Source: Hyphomicrobiales bacterium (GTDB lineage: Bacteria > Pseudomonadota > Alphaproteobacteria > Rhizobiales > Rhizobiaceae). Taken from it: a stretch of DNA of 53,720 nucleotides. The notes under the pieces were generated by a model. The model was not told the DNA's origin, made no database searches, and saw nothing but the letters and a program-made list of their open reading frames with translations. Location: the NCBI GenBank assembly GCA_002400845.2, contig NVRK02000072.1, forward strand, positions 1 to 53,720. The letters are read 5' to 3'. Positions 1 through 8,365 of this stretch are shown here, piece after piece. The stretch's first letter is position 1; the number at the start of each line of letters is the position of its first letter. The position numbers and the translations under genes were made by a program.

Positions 1-1
1 C

Positions 2-175
2 GCAAAAGAAATTGCAGCAAAGCCACAAGAGGCAATGAGAATAACACGAGAGTTGATTCGTGGTGATCGAAAAGTAGTTCTAGAACGCATGCGAGAAGAA
101 GTAATTTTATTCCGCGAGCGCTTAGCAAGTAAGGAAGCACAAGCCGCCTTTGCAAAATTTATGGCAAAGAGCTAG
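2..175 (+). CDS. Enoyl-CoA hydratase/isomerase, C-terminal end (partial)
   Basis: The window opens inside a reading frame that stays open from base 2 to a TAG at 173-175 and gives 57 residues. The tail contains AKEIAAKPQEAMRITRELIR followed by an amphipathic helix with ERMREE and FRERL, and ends FMAKS. This is how the C-terminal helical part of crotonase-fold enoyl-CoA hydratases usually looks (residues after the active site that pack the trimer). The catalytic glutamates and oxyanion hole lie outside the window, so the substrate cannot be judged. It converges on the methyltransferase on the other strand with only 27 bases between the stops. The family call rests on the tail alone. Confidence 0.65.
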   Translation, partial: AKEIAAKPQEAMRITRELIRGDRKVVLERMREEVILFRERLASKEAQAAFAKFMAKS

Positions 176-202
176 CATGAAGAGCTAAGGAATAAGTGCA
201 GT

Positions 203-1450
203 CTATTTCTTTCGTTGTAATAAAACGACTGTCTCTAAGTGGTGCGTATAGGCGAATTGATCGATAGGTGTGATTGATTTTATTTCAAACCCACCTTTGA
301 TTAAAATGTTCAAATCTCGCGCCAGTGTTTTGGGATCGCAAGAAACTGCGGCCACTTTTTTAACGCGCGATTTAGCAATGTGTTCGCATTGAATTTCTGC
401 GCCAGCGCGTGGCGGATCAAATACAGCACCGTCGATGTATTTAAGTTCTTGGAATGCAAATGGCCGTCTTGTTAAGTCACGTCTTTCAACAGTGATCTTT
501 TTAAGTTTACCGCCCGTGTCACGCCAAGCGCGATCAAGCGCGTCAAGCGCTGATTGGCTGAATTCAGAAGCGATGACTTCAGATTTTTGCGCAAGACGCA
601 AAGCAAATGGCCCAATGCCAGAATATAAATCAACCACTCTTTTGCAAGACTTTAAATGTTTTGTCACAAGATCAGCCATGTCTTGCTCAGCTTCTTTGCT
701 GGCTTGCACAAATACATCTGGTGCGGGTGCAACATTTGCAATGCCAGCTTTTATAATTGGGCGTTCTTTTTCAAGCACTGTTTCACCATCAACAGACAGG
801 CGAATAAAATGATCCATACTTGCATGCGCAATGGCTTTACGAATGGCAGTAAGATCAGACTTTTGGTTTTTCTCTTTTGTAATTTCAATCGACAGATCAA
901 TGCCATTTTCACATGCTAAAACTGTTACACGAATAGAACCTTGGCGCGGTGCAAAAATGACACTAATATCGCGAACGTATGGCATTACAGCTTCAATTTC
1001 TGGTAGCAAAATTGGGCATTCTTTAACGCCTACAATATTGTTAGTTGCTCGCTCAGAAAAGCCGAGCAAAATGCCAGCCTGTGTTCTAACGCCTGTAAAA
1101 ACTGCGCGGCGGCGATTGGCACGACCATAGTGGCGAATGGGCTCAATTTCGTGAGTAATGCCAGCAAGTTTAAAAGTGGTTTTTAAAATGTCGGTTTTCC
1201 ATGCCAAATATGCGTCATGGTCGAAATGTTGCAATTGACAAGATCCACAAGTTGTAAAGTGCCGACAAAATGCATCAATGCGATCGGGGGACGCTTCTTC
1301 TACACGAAGCAATTCAGGTTTAGCCCCTTCACCAATTGTGACAACTGTTTCGCCTGCTAGCGAAAATGGAACATACACAGCACCGCTATCATTATGTGCA
1401 ATGCCGTCACCTTGGTGACCAAGCATATCAATTTTCAGTGTTTGTTCCAT
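203..1450 (-). CDS. 23S rRNA (uracil-5)-methyltransferase, RlmD/TrmA family
   Basis: This protein (415 aa) methylates C5 of a uridine in RNA using SAM. A short TRAM-like N-terminal region (about 1-50) is followed by cysteines C62, C68, C71 and C145 in the spacing that holds a 4Fe-4S cluster in RlmD/RlmC. The Rossmann methyltransferase domain has SAM motif DLYSGIGPFAL at 274-284, FDPPR at 344-348, the catalytic nucleophile C371 in VSCDP, and the general base E406 in HHLETV. All key residues are present, so the enzyme should be active. Whether the target is U1939 (RlmD), U747 (RlmC) or a tRNA cannot be told from sequence alone. It lies 15 bases downstream of tlyA on the same strand, so the two RNA methyltransferases are probably co-transcribed. 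Confidence 0.9.
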   Translation of the reverse strand: MEQTLKIDMLGHQGDGIAHNDSGAVYVPFSLAGETVVTIGEGAKPELLRVEEASPDRIDAFCRHFTTCGSCQLQHFDHDAYLAWKTDILKTTFKLAGITHEIEPIRHYGRANRRRAVFTGVRTQAGILLGFSERATNNIVGVKECPILLPEIEAVMPYVRDISVIFAPRQGSIRVTVLACENGIDLSIEITKEKNQKSDLTAIRKAIAHASMDHFIRLSVDGETVLEKERPIIKAGIANVAPAPDVFVQASKEAEQDMADLVTKHLKSCKRVVDLYSGIGPFALRLAQKSEVIASEFSQSALDALDRAWRDTGGKLKKITVERRDLTRRPFAFQELKYIDGAVFDPPRAGAEIQCEHIAKSRVKKVAAVSCDPKTLARDLNILIKGGFEIKSITPIDQFAYTHHLETVVLLQRKK

Positions 1451-1465
1451 GTTATATCCAGTTTA

Positions 1466-2215
1466 TTATTTTTTTCGTGCTGCCATCAAATATTCACTGT
1501 TACCATCGCCGCCTTCTATTGGCGAAGGCATGAAGTGTGTAACACTCCAATCATCTTGATTGTCTAGCCAGTGGGCTATAGCGCGTGCAGTGTCTTTCGC
1601 ATAGTCTAGATTACGCACAATTCCACCTTTGCCAATATTTTCTTTGCCAACTTCAAATTGTGGCTTAACGAGAAAAATTCCATAAGCACCCGATGCCGCA
1701 ATATCTAGGGCAGGGGGCAGAGCAAGTTTTAAAGATATAAAACTTAAATCAGAAACTAAAAATGAAGGCCGTTCATTTTTTAAATCTTCAAGCGACAAGT
1801 CACGGGCATTTAAATTTTCAAGGTTAACAATTTTTGGATGACCTAAAAGGCTTTCGTGCAATTGCGCTGTGCCAACATCTATACACCAAACTTTTGTCGC
1901 ACCTTGTTCAAGCAACACTTGTGTAAAACCACCTGTGGATGCGCCAAGGTCTAAAGCGATATGACCATGGGGTTTGAACTCTGTTCTTTCTAAGGCTGAC
2001 TTAAGTTTTAAAGCGGCTCTTGAAACATAAGGTGCCGCTTCATCTGTAATTAAAACTTTACTATCGGCCAAAACTTTTTGACCCTGTTTTAAAATTACTT
2101 TGTCATCAACGTTAACGCAGCCGCGTAAAATTGCATCGCGCGCCCGAGAACGACTTTCATAACCATATTGCTCTACAAGTAATTGATCTAATCTAATTCT
2201 TTTCGAAGTCATCAT
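1466..2215 (-). CDS. tlyA: TlyA family rRNA (cytidine-2'-O)-methyltransferase
   Basis: A 249-residue protein with an N-terminal S4 RNA-binding domain (about 6-66, RLDQLLVEQYGYESRSRARD) and an FtsJ-type SAM methyltransferase domain starting at ALDLGASTGGFT (87-98). TlyA proteins 2'-O-methylate cytidines in 16S and/or 23S rRNA; in databases they are often labelled hemolysin A, which reflects early misidentification. The length is normal. Two ATG codons are adjacent (2215 and 2212); both sit immediately behind a GAGGG that is part of a 7-bp hairpin, so start choice and translation may depend on that structure. In many Rhizobiales tlyA is next to dxs; here no dxs is seen nearby. Confidence 0.9.
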   Translation of the reverse strand: MMTSKRIRLDQLLVEQYGYESRSRARDAILRGCVNVDDKVILKQGQKVLADSKVLITDEAAPYVSRAALKLKSALERTEFKPHGHIALDLGASTGGFTQVLLEQGATKVWCIDVGTAQLHESLLGHPKIVNLENLNARDLSLEDLKNERPSFLVSDLSFISLKLALPPALDIAASGAYGIFLVKPQFEVGKENIGKGGIVRNLDYAKDTARAIAHWLDNQDDWSVTHFMPSPIEGGDGNSEYLMAARKK

Positions 2216-2236
2216 CCCTCGCTTTTGAGGCGAGGG
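2216..2236 (-). promoter_or_regulatory. Hairpin enclosing the tlyA Shine-Dalgarno sequence
   Basis: Read on the minus strand, CCCTCGC - CTCAAAA - GCGAGGG forms a perfect 7-bp GC-rich stem with a 7-base loop, and the second arm runs directly into the ATGATG start of tlyA. The only purine-rich Shine-Dalgarno candidate (GAGGG) is inside the stem. There is no U-run on either side, so it does not look like an intrinsic terminator. A translational control role is inferred. Confidence 0.5.
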
Positions 2237-2274
2237 GAGAAATAATTCAAGTGAATTTTAAACAACACTTACGA

Positions 2275-2526
2275 TTAGCTATTTTGCCACTGTGCCAAAA
2301 TTTCTTTAGAGATGAATGCATCGTTATCGGTACTGGCAATAGTGCCGCGCAATTTGCCGATTTTTTTAGCAGCAAGATTGGCCGCAGCATTGGCGATTTT
2401 TTGATCGTAAGCTTTTTTTCCGCCAGCATAAGCAAAGCTTGATTCTGCGGAAGCTGTGATAGATGCGCTGGCCAATAGGCCAAGAGTCATGCCCGCTACA
2501 AGCGTAATTTTCAAAAACTGTTTCAT
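2275..2526 (-). CDS. Small secreted protein, function unknown
   Basis: An 83-residue ORF with a clear signal peptide: MKQFLK basic start, hydrophobic run LVAGMTLGLLASASITASA, with a likely signal peptidase cut after ASA around residue 27. The mature part is about 56 residues, alanine- and lysine-rich (KIANAAANLAAKKIGKL), with no cysteines and no motif I recognise. It stands alone between tlyA and the SCO1 gene, with about 60 and 160 bases of spacer. It is probably periplasmic. Codon use looks like the neighbours and the signal peptide is convincing, so I think it is a real gene of unknown function. Confidence 0.6.
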   Translation of the reverse strand: MKQFLKITLVAGMTLGLLASASITASAESSFAYAGGKKAYDQKIANAAANLAAKKIGKLRGTIASTDNDAFISKEILAQWQNS

Positions 2527-2690
2527 GGTATTCCCTGTCTGTGCAGTATTATTTTTATTATTATTGAGCGCAAACTATCATGGGCATATTAGAAATTAGC
2601 AAACAGAAATGGTAAACGATTTTCAAAATAAGTGGTTAAATCTTTGTCAATGATGCGCGTGTTTAGACGACGTAAAAAATTATCATTGCT

Positions 2691-3266
2691 TTATTTTTTC
2701 AGCAGTCTCTTTAGCTTCTTAATGATGGTGTCTTCATTTTCTTGATAAGCGATCGTTCCCATAAAACTGCCATCGGCCTTCATTAAAAACACGCTTGCGG
2801 TGTGGTCCATCGTATAATCATCATCATCAAGTTTTACTTTTTTATAATAGACATGATAGCTTTTAGTGGCTTTGTCTATTTCCTCAACACTTCCAGATAG
2901 GCCAATAATACGTTTGTCGAAGGAAGTAAGATATGATTTCAAGAATTCAGGCGTATCGCGTTCCGGGTCAACCGTAATAAAATAGACATCCAAATTGTCA
3001 GCTAAAGGACCAAGGGTTTCTAGCCAGCCTGTTGCTTCAAATAAGGTAGTGGGACAAATTTCGGGGCAATTTGTAAAGCCAAAAAAAACCAAATGTGGAC
3101 GCCCACGAAAATCGTTGCCACTCACCGACGTGCCGTCTGTTCTGACTAAATTAAAATCACTACCAAATTTGGTGAATTTAGTTTCTTGTTTGCTTAACAC
3201 ACTCCAAATAAGAACTGCTGATAAAACGAAAACAGCGCTCCAAGCAATCAATCTAATATATTTCAC
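2691..3266 (-). CDS. SCO1/SenC family copper chaperone
   Basis: A 191-residue protein anchored by one N-terminal membrane segment (about 7-24) with a periplasmic thioredoxin-like domain. The copper site is intact: C67 and C71 in NCPEICPTT (CxxxC) and H155 in TMDHTASVF. SCO proteins deliver copper to the CuA centre of cytochrome c oxidase subunit II or keep its cysteines reduced. The cox operon it would serve begins about 13 kb away at 16.2 kb. It is a single gene with its own spacers on both sides (about 137-165 bases), so it is probably transcribed separately. Distinguishing an assembly role from a redox-signalling role (PrrC/SenC) is not possible here. Confidence 0.9.
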   Translation of the reverse strand: MKYIRLIAWSAVFVLSAVLIWSVLSKQETKFTKFGSDFNLVRTDGTSVSGNDFRGRPHLVFFGFTNCPEICPTTLFEATGWLETLGPLADNLDVYFITVDPERDTPEFLKSYLTSFDKRIIGLSGSVEEIDKATKSYHVYYKKVKLDDDDYTMDHTASVFLMKADGSFMGTIAYQENEDTIIKKLKRLLKK

Positions 3267-3403
3267 AGCACCAGCTCCTTTATAATAAGTAATTTAATCT
3301 AGCCATTATTTCAGGTGAGTTCGATAAGCAATTACGCCGCACTACATTTGCGTTGGCTACTACTCAATTTAAAGTGAACAAACAAAAAAACTAATTGGCT
3401 TTT

Positions 3404-3655
3404 TCAACTTTCGTCAAATGGCTCAGTGCCTATTGCTTTACCGCCATTACCAATTTTGATTTTCTCAACCTTAGCTTCAGCCGCTTTTAGCAATGCTTGG
3501 CAATGGTTGCGCAATGCTTCACCGCGCTCATATTTAGAAATAGATTGATCCAGTGGAACATTGCCCTTTTCAAGGCCGTCTACAATTTGCTCTAATTCTT
3601 GCAATGACTGTTCAAAGTTCATTGCTGCAATGTCTTCAAAGTTATTTTCGCTCAT
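3404..3655 (-). CDS. xseB: Exodeoxyribonuclease VII small subunit
   Basis: An 83-residue protein with the XseB signature: NFEQSLQELEQIVDGLEKG followed by VPLDQSISKYERGEALRNHC. The small subunit binds the large nuclease subunit XseA to form exonuclease VII, which degrades single-stranded DNA. The helical core spans about residues 12-70; a short acidic C-terminal tail follows. Length is typical. It lies 33 bases downstream of the deacetylase-family gene on the same strand, an arrangement common in Rhizobiales. xseA is not in this window. Confidence 0.9.
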   Translation of the reverse strand: MSENNFEDIAAMNFEQSLQELEQIVDGLEKGNVPLDQSISKYERGEALRNHCQALLKAAEAKVEKIKIGNGGKAIGTEPFDES

Positions 3656-3688
3656 AGCACTTATCCTGCGTTTAACTATAACTAGCTT

Positions 3689-4615
3689 TTAGCCCGTCAT
3701 TAATCGGTTTACATGAGCTTCTACAGATTCGGCAAGCCCTTCCAGATCATATCCACCTTCTAACAAGCTTACGAGCCTATTCTCACAATGTTTTCCAGCT
3801 AATTCCATCAAAGCACCTGTTACCCAATCAAAATCATTAGCGGTTAGGTTCAACCCTGCCAATGGGTCGCGGTAATGTGCGTCAAAGCCAGCCGATATTA
3901 GCAGTAAGTCTGGCGCAAAATTGTCCACAGCAGGCAATATGCGTGATGTGAAGGCTTCTTTAAAGGCAGAACCATCTGCACCTGCGCTCAAAGGGGCATT
4001 GAATATATTGCCAACGCCTTCTTCACTAATGGCACCAGTGCCAGGAAATAAGGGCATTTGATGGGTCGAACAAAATAGCACGCTTTTATCATCATAAAAT
4101 ATATCTTGTGTGCCATTTCCGTGATGCACATCAAAATCAACAATCGCGATGCGTTCAGCACCGTATTTTTCTTGTGCGTATCGTGCCGCAATCGCTATTG
4201 AGTTTACAAAGCAAAACCCCATGGCGGTAGATTTTTCTGCATGGTGCCCGGGGGGGCGCATGCCAGCAAAAACATTGTCGGCCTTTTTTTCAAATACATC
4301 ATCAACGCCTGCCAGTGCTGCACCAACTGCATATTGTACCGCCTCAAAACTTTTTGGACTGGCAATCGTATCATTGTCTATTTGTACAAGGCCAGTTTCT
4401 GGTATTTTTTCTTGAATAGATTTTATAAATGATTTTGGGTGCGCATATTCGAAAGTGGCCGCATCAGCCTGCGGCGCTTCTTCTTTTTTTAAATTGTAAA
4501 AGCTTGGTTTACGCAATATTTCATTCACCACCTTCACACGGTCAGCACGTTCTGGATGACCAGGTGGTGTGGTGTGTTCTGCACTCATAGGGTGGCTGTA
4601 GTAATGGGTTGTCAT
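3689..4615 (-). CDS. Histone deacetylase family (class II-type) hydrolase
   Basis: A 308-residue zinc hydrolase of the HDAC/AcuC/acetylpolyamine amidohydrolase superfamily. Visible motifs are RPPGHHAE at 120-127 (catalytic histidine pair), VDFDVHHGNGTQD from 159 with zinc ligands D162 and H164, and SAGFDAH with third ligand D245. These residues predict an active deacetylase. Bacterial members act on acetylated proteins, polyamines or other small amides; the substrate is not predictable. It overlaps the upstream gene by four bases (ATGA), showing translational coupling with the secreted protein, and is followed by xseB. Confidence 0.88.
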   Translation of the reverse strand: MTTHYYSHPMSAEHTTPPGHPERADRVKVVNEILRKPSFYNLKKEEAPQADAATFEYAHPKSFIKSIQEKIPETGLVQIDNDTIASPKSFEAVQYAVGAALAGVDDVFEKKADNVFAGMRPPGHHAEKSTAMGFCFVNSIAIAARYAQEKYGAERIAIVDFDVHHGNGTQDIFYDDKSVLFCSTHQMPLFPGTGAISEEGVGNIFNAPLSAGADGSAFKEAFTSRILPAVDNFAPDLLLISAGFDAHYRDPLAGLNLTANDFDWVTGALMELAGKHCENRLVSLLEGGYDLEGLAESVEAHVNRLMTG

Positions 4616-5517
4616 TTTGATACTTGATAAACTTCCCCATTTAAAAGACCAACCGTGAAGCCTTTAGCGCTACCGGTATCTGGTGTGGCAATTGCTTTGT
4701 TAATTGGCGAAGGCAAATCAATTGTTGCAATTACCTTTGGGCCACTAGTGCCAATGCTTATGATTTTTAACTTGGTTCGATCAGCAGAAGGCAGGGCTAA
4801 GTCTATACGCTTGTCGCCATTCACTTCATACGAGGCAGACAGTCTCATTTCACGAGAACCAATTGCATGGTTCGAAAAACCTTTAGCAGAAGCGATGGGC
4901 AGTAATTTGCCTTTAAAATATTTTATGAACTTAAGCGTGCCGCCAATATGGGGGGTGACGACATAAGCAATTTCTTTGCCGCGCACGCCTGCATAAGCTT
5001 CGATGCCTGCAATGTTTAACCAACGATTTTGTCGACCAATAAAAAGGGTGGTAGCTTTTTGGATTAGTGCATTACCAACCAAACCATACACAGTTATTGC
5101 CGCGCCTCTAAATGTTGAGCTTCGAATGGTAACGACTTCAATTTTGCCATCCCCATCAAGATCCACAAGGCGTGGCGCTCTGTCTTCAAAGACTTCCGTT
5201 GATGGCAATAGTAAACGCAATGTTGCGCCGCGTGAGGTTTTAACCTTAAGCATGCCGCCTTCGATACTGTCGCCTAAAATACCGTGTGCATAGCGCGTTG
5301 TGGGTGCAGAATACCATGCTTGGCGAATGTCACCACTTGCACTTGTCGCTAGCAGTCCATCTGGTAAGCCATCATTTGTTGGCACTATTGCTCTTGTTTC
5401 TTTTACAATATTTTCAGGAAAGCTAGAGGCTTCGAGTTGTGTAATTTTCCACGCATCTTGTGCAAAGGATAGGCTGACGGAAAGTGATAAAAACAAAATG
5501 GAAAGTACAAAACGCAT
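4612..5517 (-). CDS. Secreted protein with FG-GAP/VCBS-like repeats, function unknown
   Basis: A 301-residue protein with a good signal peptide (MRFVLSILFLSLSVSLSFA, cut about residue 19). The mature region contains APRLVDLDGDGKIEVVT and NGDKRIDLALP, which resemble the calcium-binding loops of FG-GAP/VCBS beta-propeller repeats, so a periplasmic beta-propeller is likely. I cannot assign a ligand or partner. The stop overlaps the start of the deacetylase-family gene (ATGA), so the two are co-translated; similar pairs occur in Rhizobiales genomes, but the reason for the pairing is unknown to me. Confidence 0.75.
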   Translation of the reverse strand: MRFVLSILFLSLSVSLSFAQDAWKITQLEASSFPENIVKETRAIVPTNDGLPDGLLATSASGDIRQAWYSAPTTRYAHGILGDSIEGGMLKVKTSRGATLRLLLPSTEVFEDRAPRLVDLDGDGKIEVVTIRSSTFRGAAITVYGLVGNALIQKATTLFIGRQNRWLNIAGIEAYAGVRGKEIAYVVTPHIGGTLKFIKYFKGKLLPIASAKGFSNHAIGSREMRLSASYEVNGDKRIDLALPSADRTKLKIISIGTSGPKVIATIDLPSPINKAIATPDTGSAKGFTVGLLNGEVYQVSK

Positions 5518-5556
5518 TAAAGTATTCCCTATAAAAATTGCCGCGCCTTTAAAATT

Positions 5557-6663
5557 CTATACGCGCCCTGTTTGACCTCTGTGCAAAAGGTAATGATCTG
5601 CAATTGCACAAGCAACCATGGCCTCGCCAATGGGCACAGCTCTAATGCCAACACAAGGATCGTGGCGGCCTTTCGTTACTACATCAACTTCTTCGCCTTG
5701 TGCAGTAACACTTTTGCGAGGTGTTAGAATAGAAGAAGTTGGTTTAACTGCAAAACGCGCCACAACAGGTTGGCCCGTTGCGATGCCGCCTAATATTCCG
5801 CCAGCATTGTTGGATAAAAATTCTACTTCGCCATTTTCGCCCATCCTCATTTCGTCGGCATTTTCTATGCCTGTGATCGCGGCGGCTTCAAAGCCATTGC
5901 CAATTTCAACACCTTTAACAGCATTGATCGACATTAGTCCTGAACAAATATCTTGATCTAATTTTGCATAAACTGGTGCGCCAATACCTGCTGGCACACC
6001 TTCTGCAACAACTTCAATCACAGCGCCAACAGAAGAGTGACCTTTGCGAATTTCACTTAAATAGCCATCCCACTCTTCGGCCATTTTTGCATCTGGGCAG
6101 AAAAAATCATTCTTGCGAATTTGCTCCCAGTCCCAATTGTTATGGTCAATTTTTTTCGTTCCCATTTGCACCATTGCAGCACGAACTTTTAAACCAGGAA
6201 CAACTTTGCGAGCGATTGCGCCAGCAGCAACACGTGCGGCTGTTTCTCTAGCAGAAGAACGCCCACCACCGCGATAATCGCGAATGCCATATTTTGTGTC
6301 ATAGGTAAAATCTGCATGGCCTGGTCTGTAGCGGTCTTTAATCTCTGAATAATCTTTAGAGCGCTGGTCAGTATTCCAAATTAACATCGAAATTGGCGTG
6401 CCAGTGGTAATGAGAGTATTCTCATCATCGTCACTATTTTCACTGGGCATATAGCCAGAAAGCACTTTAACTTCGTCTGCTTCTTTGCGCTGTGTTGTAT
6501 GTTTAGATTGGCCCGGTTTGCGTAAATCTAGATCAGCCTGAATTTCCGCAATTGTGAATTTAATGCCGGGAGGGCATCCGTCAATTATACAGCCCAATCC
6601 AGCCCCATGGCTTTCACCCCAAGTGGTTACACGAAAAAGATGTCCGAAAGTATTATGTGACAT
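5557..6663 (-). CDS. aroC: Chorismate synthase
   Basis: A 368-residue enzyme that converts EPSP (5-enolpyruvylshikimate-3-phosphate) to chorismate with reduced FMN, the last step of the shikimate pathway. It opens with [19 protein letters not shown], the family's N-terminal signature, and has [39 protein letters not shown] and, near the end, [18 protein letters not shown]. All the standard signatures are intact and the length is normal. Upstream lies the histidine phosphatase gene with about 100 bases between them, and 39 bases downstream begins the secreted-protein gene, so aroC may head that group. Confidence 0.97.
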   Translation of the reverse strand: MSHNTFGHLFRVTTWGESHGAGLGCIIDGCPPGIKFTIAEIQADLDLRKPGQSKHTTQRKEADEVKVLSGYMPSENSDDDENTLITTGTPISMLIWNTDQRSKDYSEIKDRYRPGHADFTYDTKYGIRDYRGGGRSSARETAARVAAGAIARKVVPGLKVRAAMVQMGTKKIDHNNWDWEQIRKNDFFCPDAKMAEEWDGYLSEIRKGHSSVGAVIEVVAEGVPAGIGAPVYAKLDQDICSGLMSINAVKGVEIGNGFEAAAITGIENADEMRMGENGEVEFLSNNAGGILGGIATGQPVVARFAVKPTSSILTPRKSVTAQGEEVDVVTKGRHDPCVGIRAVPIGEAMVACAIADHYLLHRGQTGRV

Positions 6664-6766
6664 AGAAAGGCCGACTGCTTTATAAAATTAAGTTGTAATG
6701 CTTATTGTAGAATTAGAACGGCACTTGGTCAACAAAATTGGTGAAGCCGTATCGAGACAAAAGCAA

Positions 6767-7363
6767 TTATAATATTTCTTCTTTTCCGTCGATGAAACGA
6801 AATACTTTATTCTGTGGGAATTCAAACCAGCTAGCATCGTGCAATGAAATGTCTAAAAGCAATTGACGTACTGTGCGCCCAACGGCGCCATGGGCAACAA
6901 CCACAGTGTCGCGCGTAATATTTTTAAAGAACGGCGCAATGCGATCTTTTGTCATTGATAGGCTTTCGCCTTTAGGCGGCTGAAATTCCCAGCGATGATT
7001 TTTACGGCTTTTAAAAAGTTCGGCGTAATCATTTTCTAATTCTTGAATTGTTACACCTTCAAGCTCACCGTAATTCATTTCTAACAGCAGGGCGTCAGTT
7101 TTGTAGTCCTTAACATTTAAGCCTAATTCTAATCGAATGGCTTCCATTGTTTCGCGGGTGCGGCCCAATGGACTGGCGACAAAATCAAAAGCTTCTGGGT
7201 TCTCAATCAATTGGCTCAAGCGTTTGCCATTGGCTTGCGCTTGCGAGCGGCCCAAAGCATTAAGTGGTATGTCTCTACGCCCTTGAAAGCGACTTTGAGC
7301 ATTCCAATCGGTTTCACCATGACGAATATAGTAGATTATTGGGCTACCATTAGATGATGTCAT
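6767..7363 (-). CDS. Histidine phosphatase family protein (phosphoglycerate mutase-like)
   Basis: A 198-residue protein with the branch-1 signature YYIRHGETDWNAQSRFQGR: RHG at 14-16 with H15 as the phospho-acceptor. MNYGELEG supplies the acid/base region and VVVAHGAVGRTVRQLL carries the second active-site histidine. Members act as small-molecule phosphatases or phosphoglycerate mutases; the substrate cannot be stated. The next gene upstream on the same strand is fabI (34 bases away), so they probably share a transcript. This fabI - phosphatase - aroC neighbourhood is common in Rhizobiales. Confidence 0.88.
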   Translation of the reverse strand: MTSSNGSPIIYYIRHGETDWNAQSRFQGRRDIPLNALGRSQAQANGKRLSQLIENPEAFDFVASPLGRTRETMEAIRLELGLNVKDYKTDALLLEMNYGELEGVTIQELENDYAELFKSRKNHRWEFQPPKGESLSMTKDRIAPFFKNITRDTVVVAHGAVGRTVRQLLLDISLHDASWFEFPQNKVFRFIDGKEEIL

Positions 7364-7397
7364 TTGATTTTATCTCTAGTTATATTCTGGCTTTAAA

Positions 7398-8216
7398 TTA
7401 GCTTTTATCTACAGAGATATCTGGGGCATCAACTGCCTTCATCCCAACATTGTGATAACCAGAATCTACATGGTGTATTTCACCTGTTACGCCTCTAGAC
7501 ATATCGGATAAGAAATACACAGCGCTATCGCCAACTTCTTCAATCGTAACCGTACGGCGTAATGGAGAGTTATATTCGTTCCATTTTAAGATGTATCTAA
7601 AGTCACCAATGCCAGAAGCAGCAAGTGTTTTGATAGGGCCAGCAGAAATAGCGTTCACACGAATGTTTTGTTTGCCCAGATCAACGGCTAAATATCGCAC
7701 GCTTGCTTCAAGGGCTGCTTTTGCAACACCCATTACATTGTAATGCGGCATAACTTTTTCTGCGCCGTAATACGTTAGCGTCAAAATTGATCCGCCGTCG
7801 CTCATTAATTTTTCTGCGCGCTGGGTAAGGGCAGTAAATGAATAAACTGAAATATCCATCGTCATTTTAAAATTTTCAGGAGATGTATCTACATAACGAC
7901 CTGTTAGTTCGTCCTTGTCAGAAAAACCGATGGCATGAACAATAAAATCTAACTTGCCCCACTTTTTTTCAAGCGTTTCAAATACAGCGTCCATACTAGC
8001 GGCATCAGTAACATCGCAATGTCCAGCAACAAATGCACCCAGCTCTTTAGCTAAAGGTTCTACGCGTTTTTGAAAAGCTTCACCCTGATAGGTTAAGGCA
8101 ATTTCAGCACCTGCATCCGCGCAAGATTTAGCAATGCCCCAAGCAATAGAACGTTTGTTTGCTAATCCAAAAATAATACCGCGTTTGCCGGCCATTATGC
8201 CACTGGTGATCGCCAT
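7398..8216 (-). CDS. fabI: Enoyl-ACP reductase (NADH)
   Basis: A 272-residue short-chain dehydrogenase that reduces trans-2-enoyl-ACP in fatty acid elongation. It starts with a GxxxxxSIAWGIA-type cofactor loop (GLANKRSIAWGIAK) and carries the FabI active site: Y149, Y159 and K166 in the stretch TYYGAEKVMPHYNVMGVAK, matching Y146, Y156 and K163 of the Escherichia coli enzyme. RRTVTIEEVGDSAVYFLSD and GVTGEIHHVDSGYH near the end are also typical of FabI. Length is normal. A perfect 12-bp palindrome lies 90 bases upstream. Confidence 0.96.
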   Translation of the reverse strand: MAITSGIMAGKRGIIFGLANKRSIAWGIAKSCADAGAEIALTYQGEAFQKRVEPLAKELGAFVAGHCDVTDAASMDAVFETLEKKWGKLDFIVHAIGFSDKDELTGRYVDTSPENFKMTMDISVYSFTALTQRAEKLMSDGGSILTLTYYGAEKVMPHYNVMGVAKAALEASVRYLAVDLGKQNIRVNAISAGPIKTLAASGIGDFRYILKWNEYNSPLRRTVTIEEVGDSAVYFLSDMSRGVTGEIHHVDSGYHNVGMKAVDAPDISVDKS

Positions 8217-8305
8217 TCAAGAAACTCCAATATTTTCAATAAGTAATTACAGCTTCATATGACATACAGCATTAATTGCCGCAAGCTAGTGGTGTGTGAT
8301 TTATA

Positions 8306-8317
8306 GGCACTAGTGCC
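8306..8317. promoter_or_regulatory. 12-bp perfect palindrome upstream of fabI
   Basis: GGCACTAGTGCC is a perfect two-fold palindrome in the 149-base space between the fabI start and the dnaJ-type gene stop. A dimeric regulator's operator is a natural explanation because it lies about 90 bases upstream of fabI, but I do not recognise it as a named regulator's site, and it could also form a short hairpin in the dnaJ 3' end. Confidence 0.3.
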
Positions 8318-8365
8318 ACATTGTAGCGAGAATCCAGTGAATTTGACTTGATAAAATATTGAACG

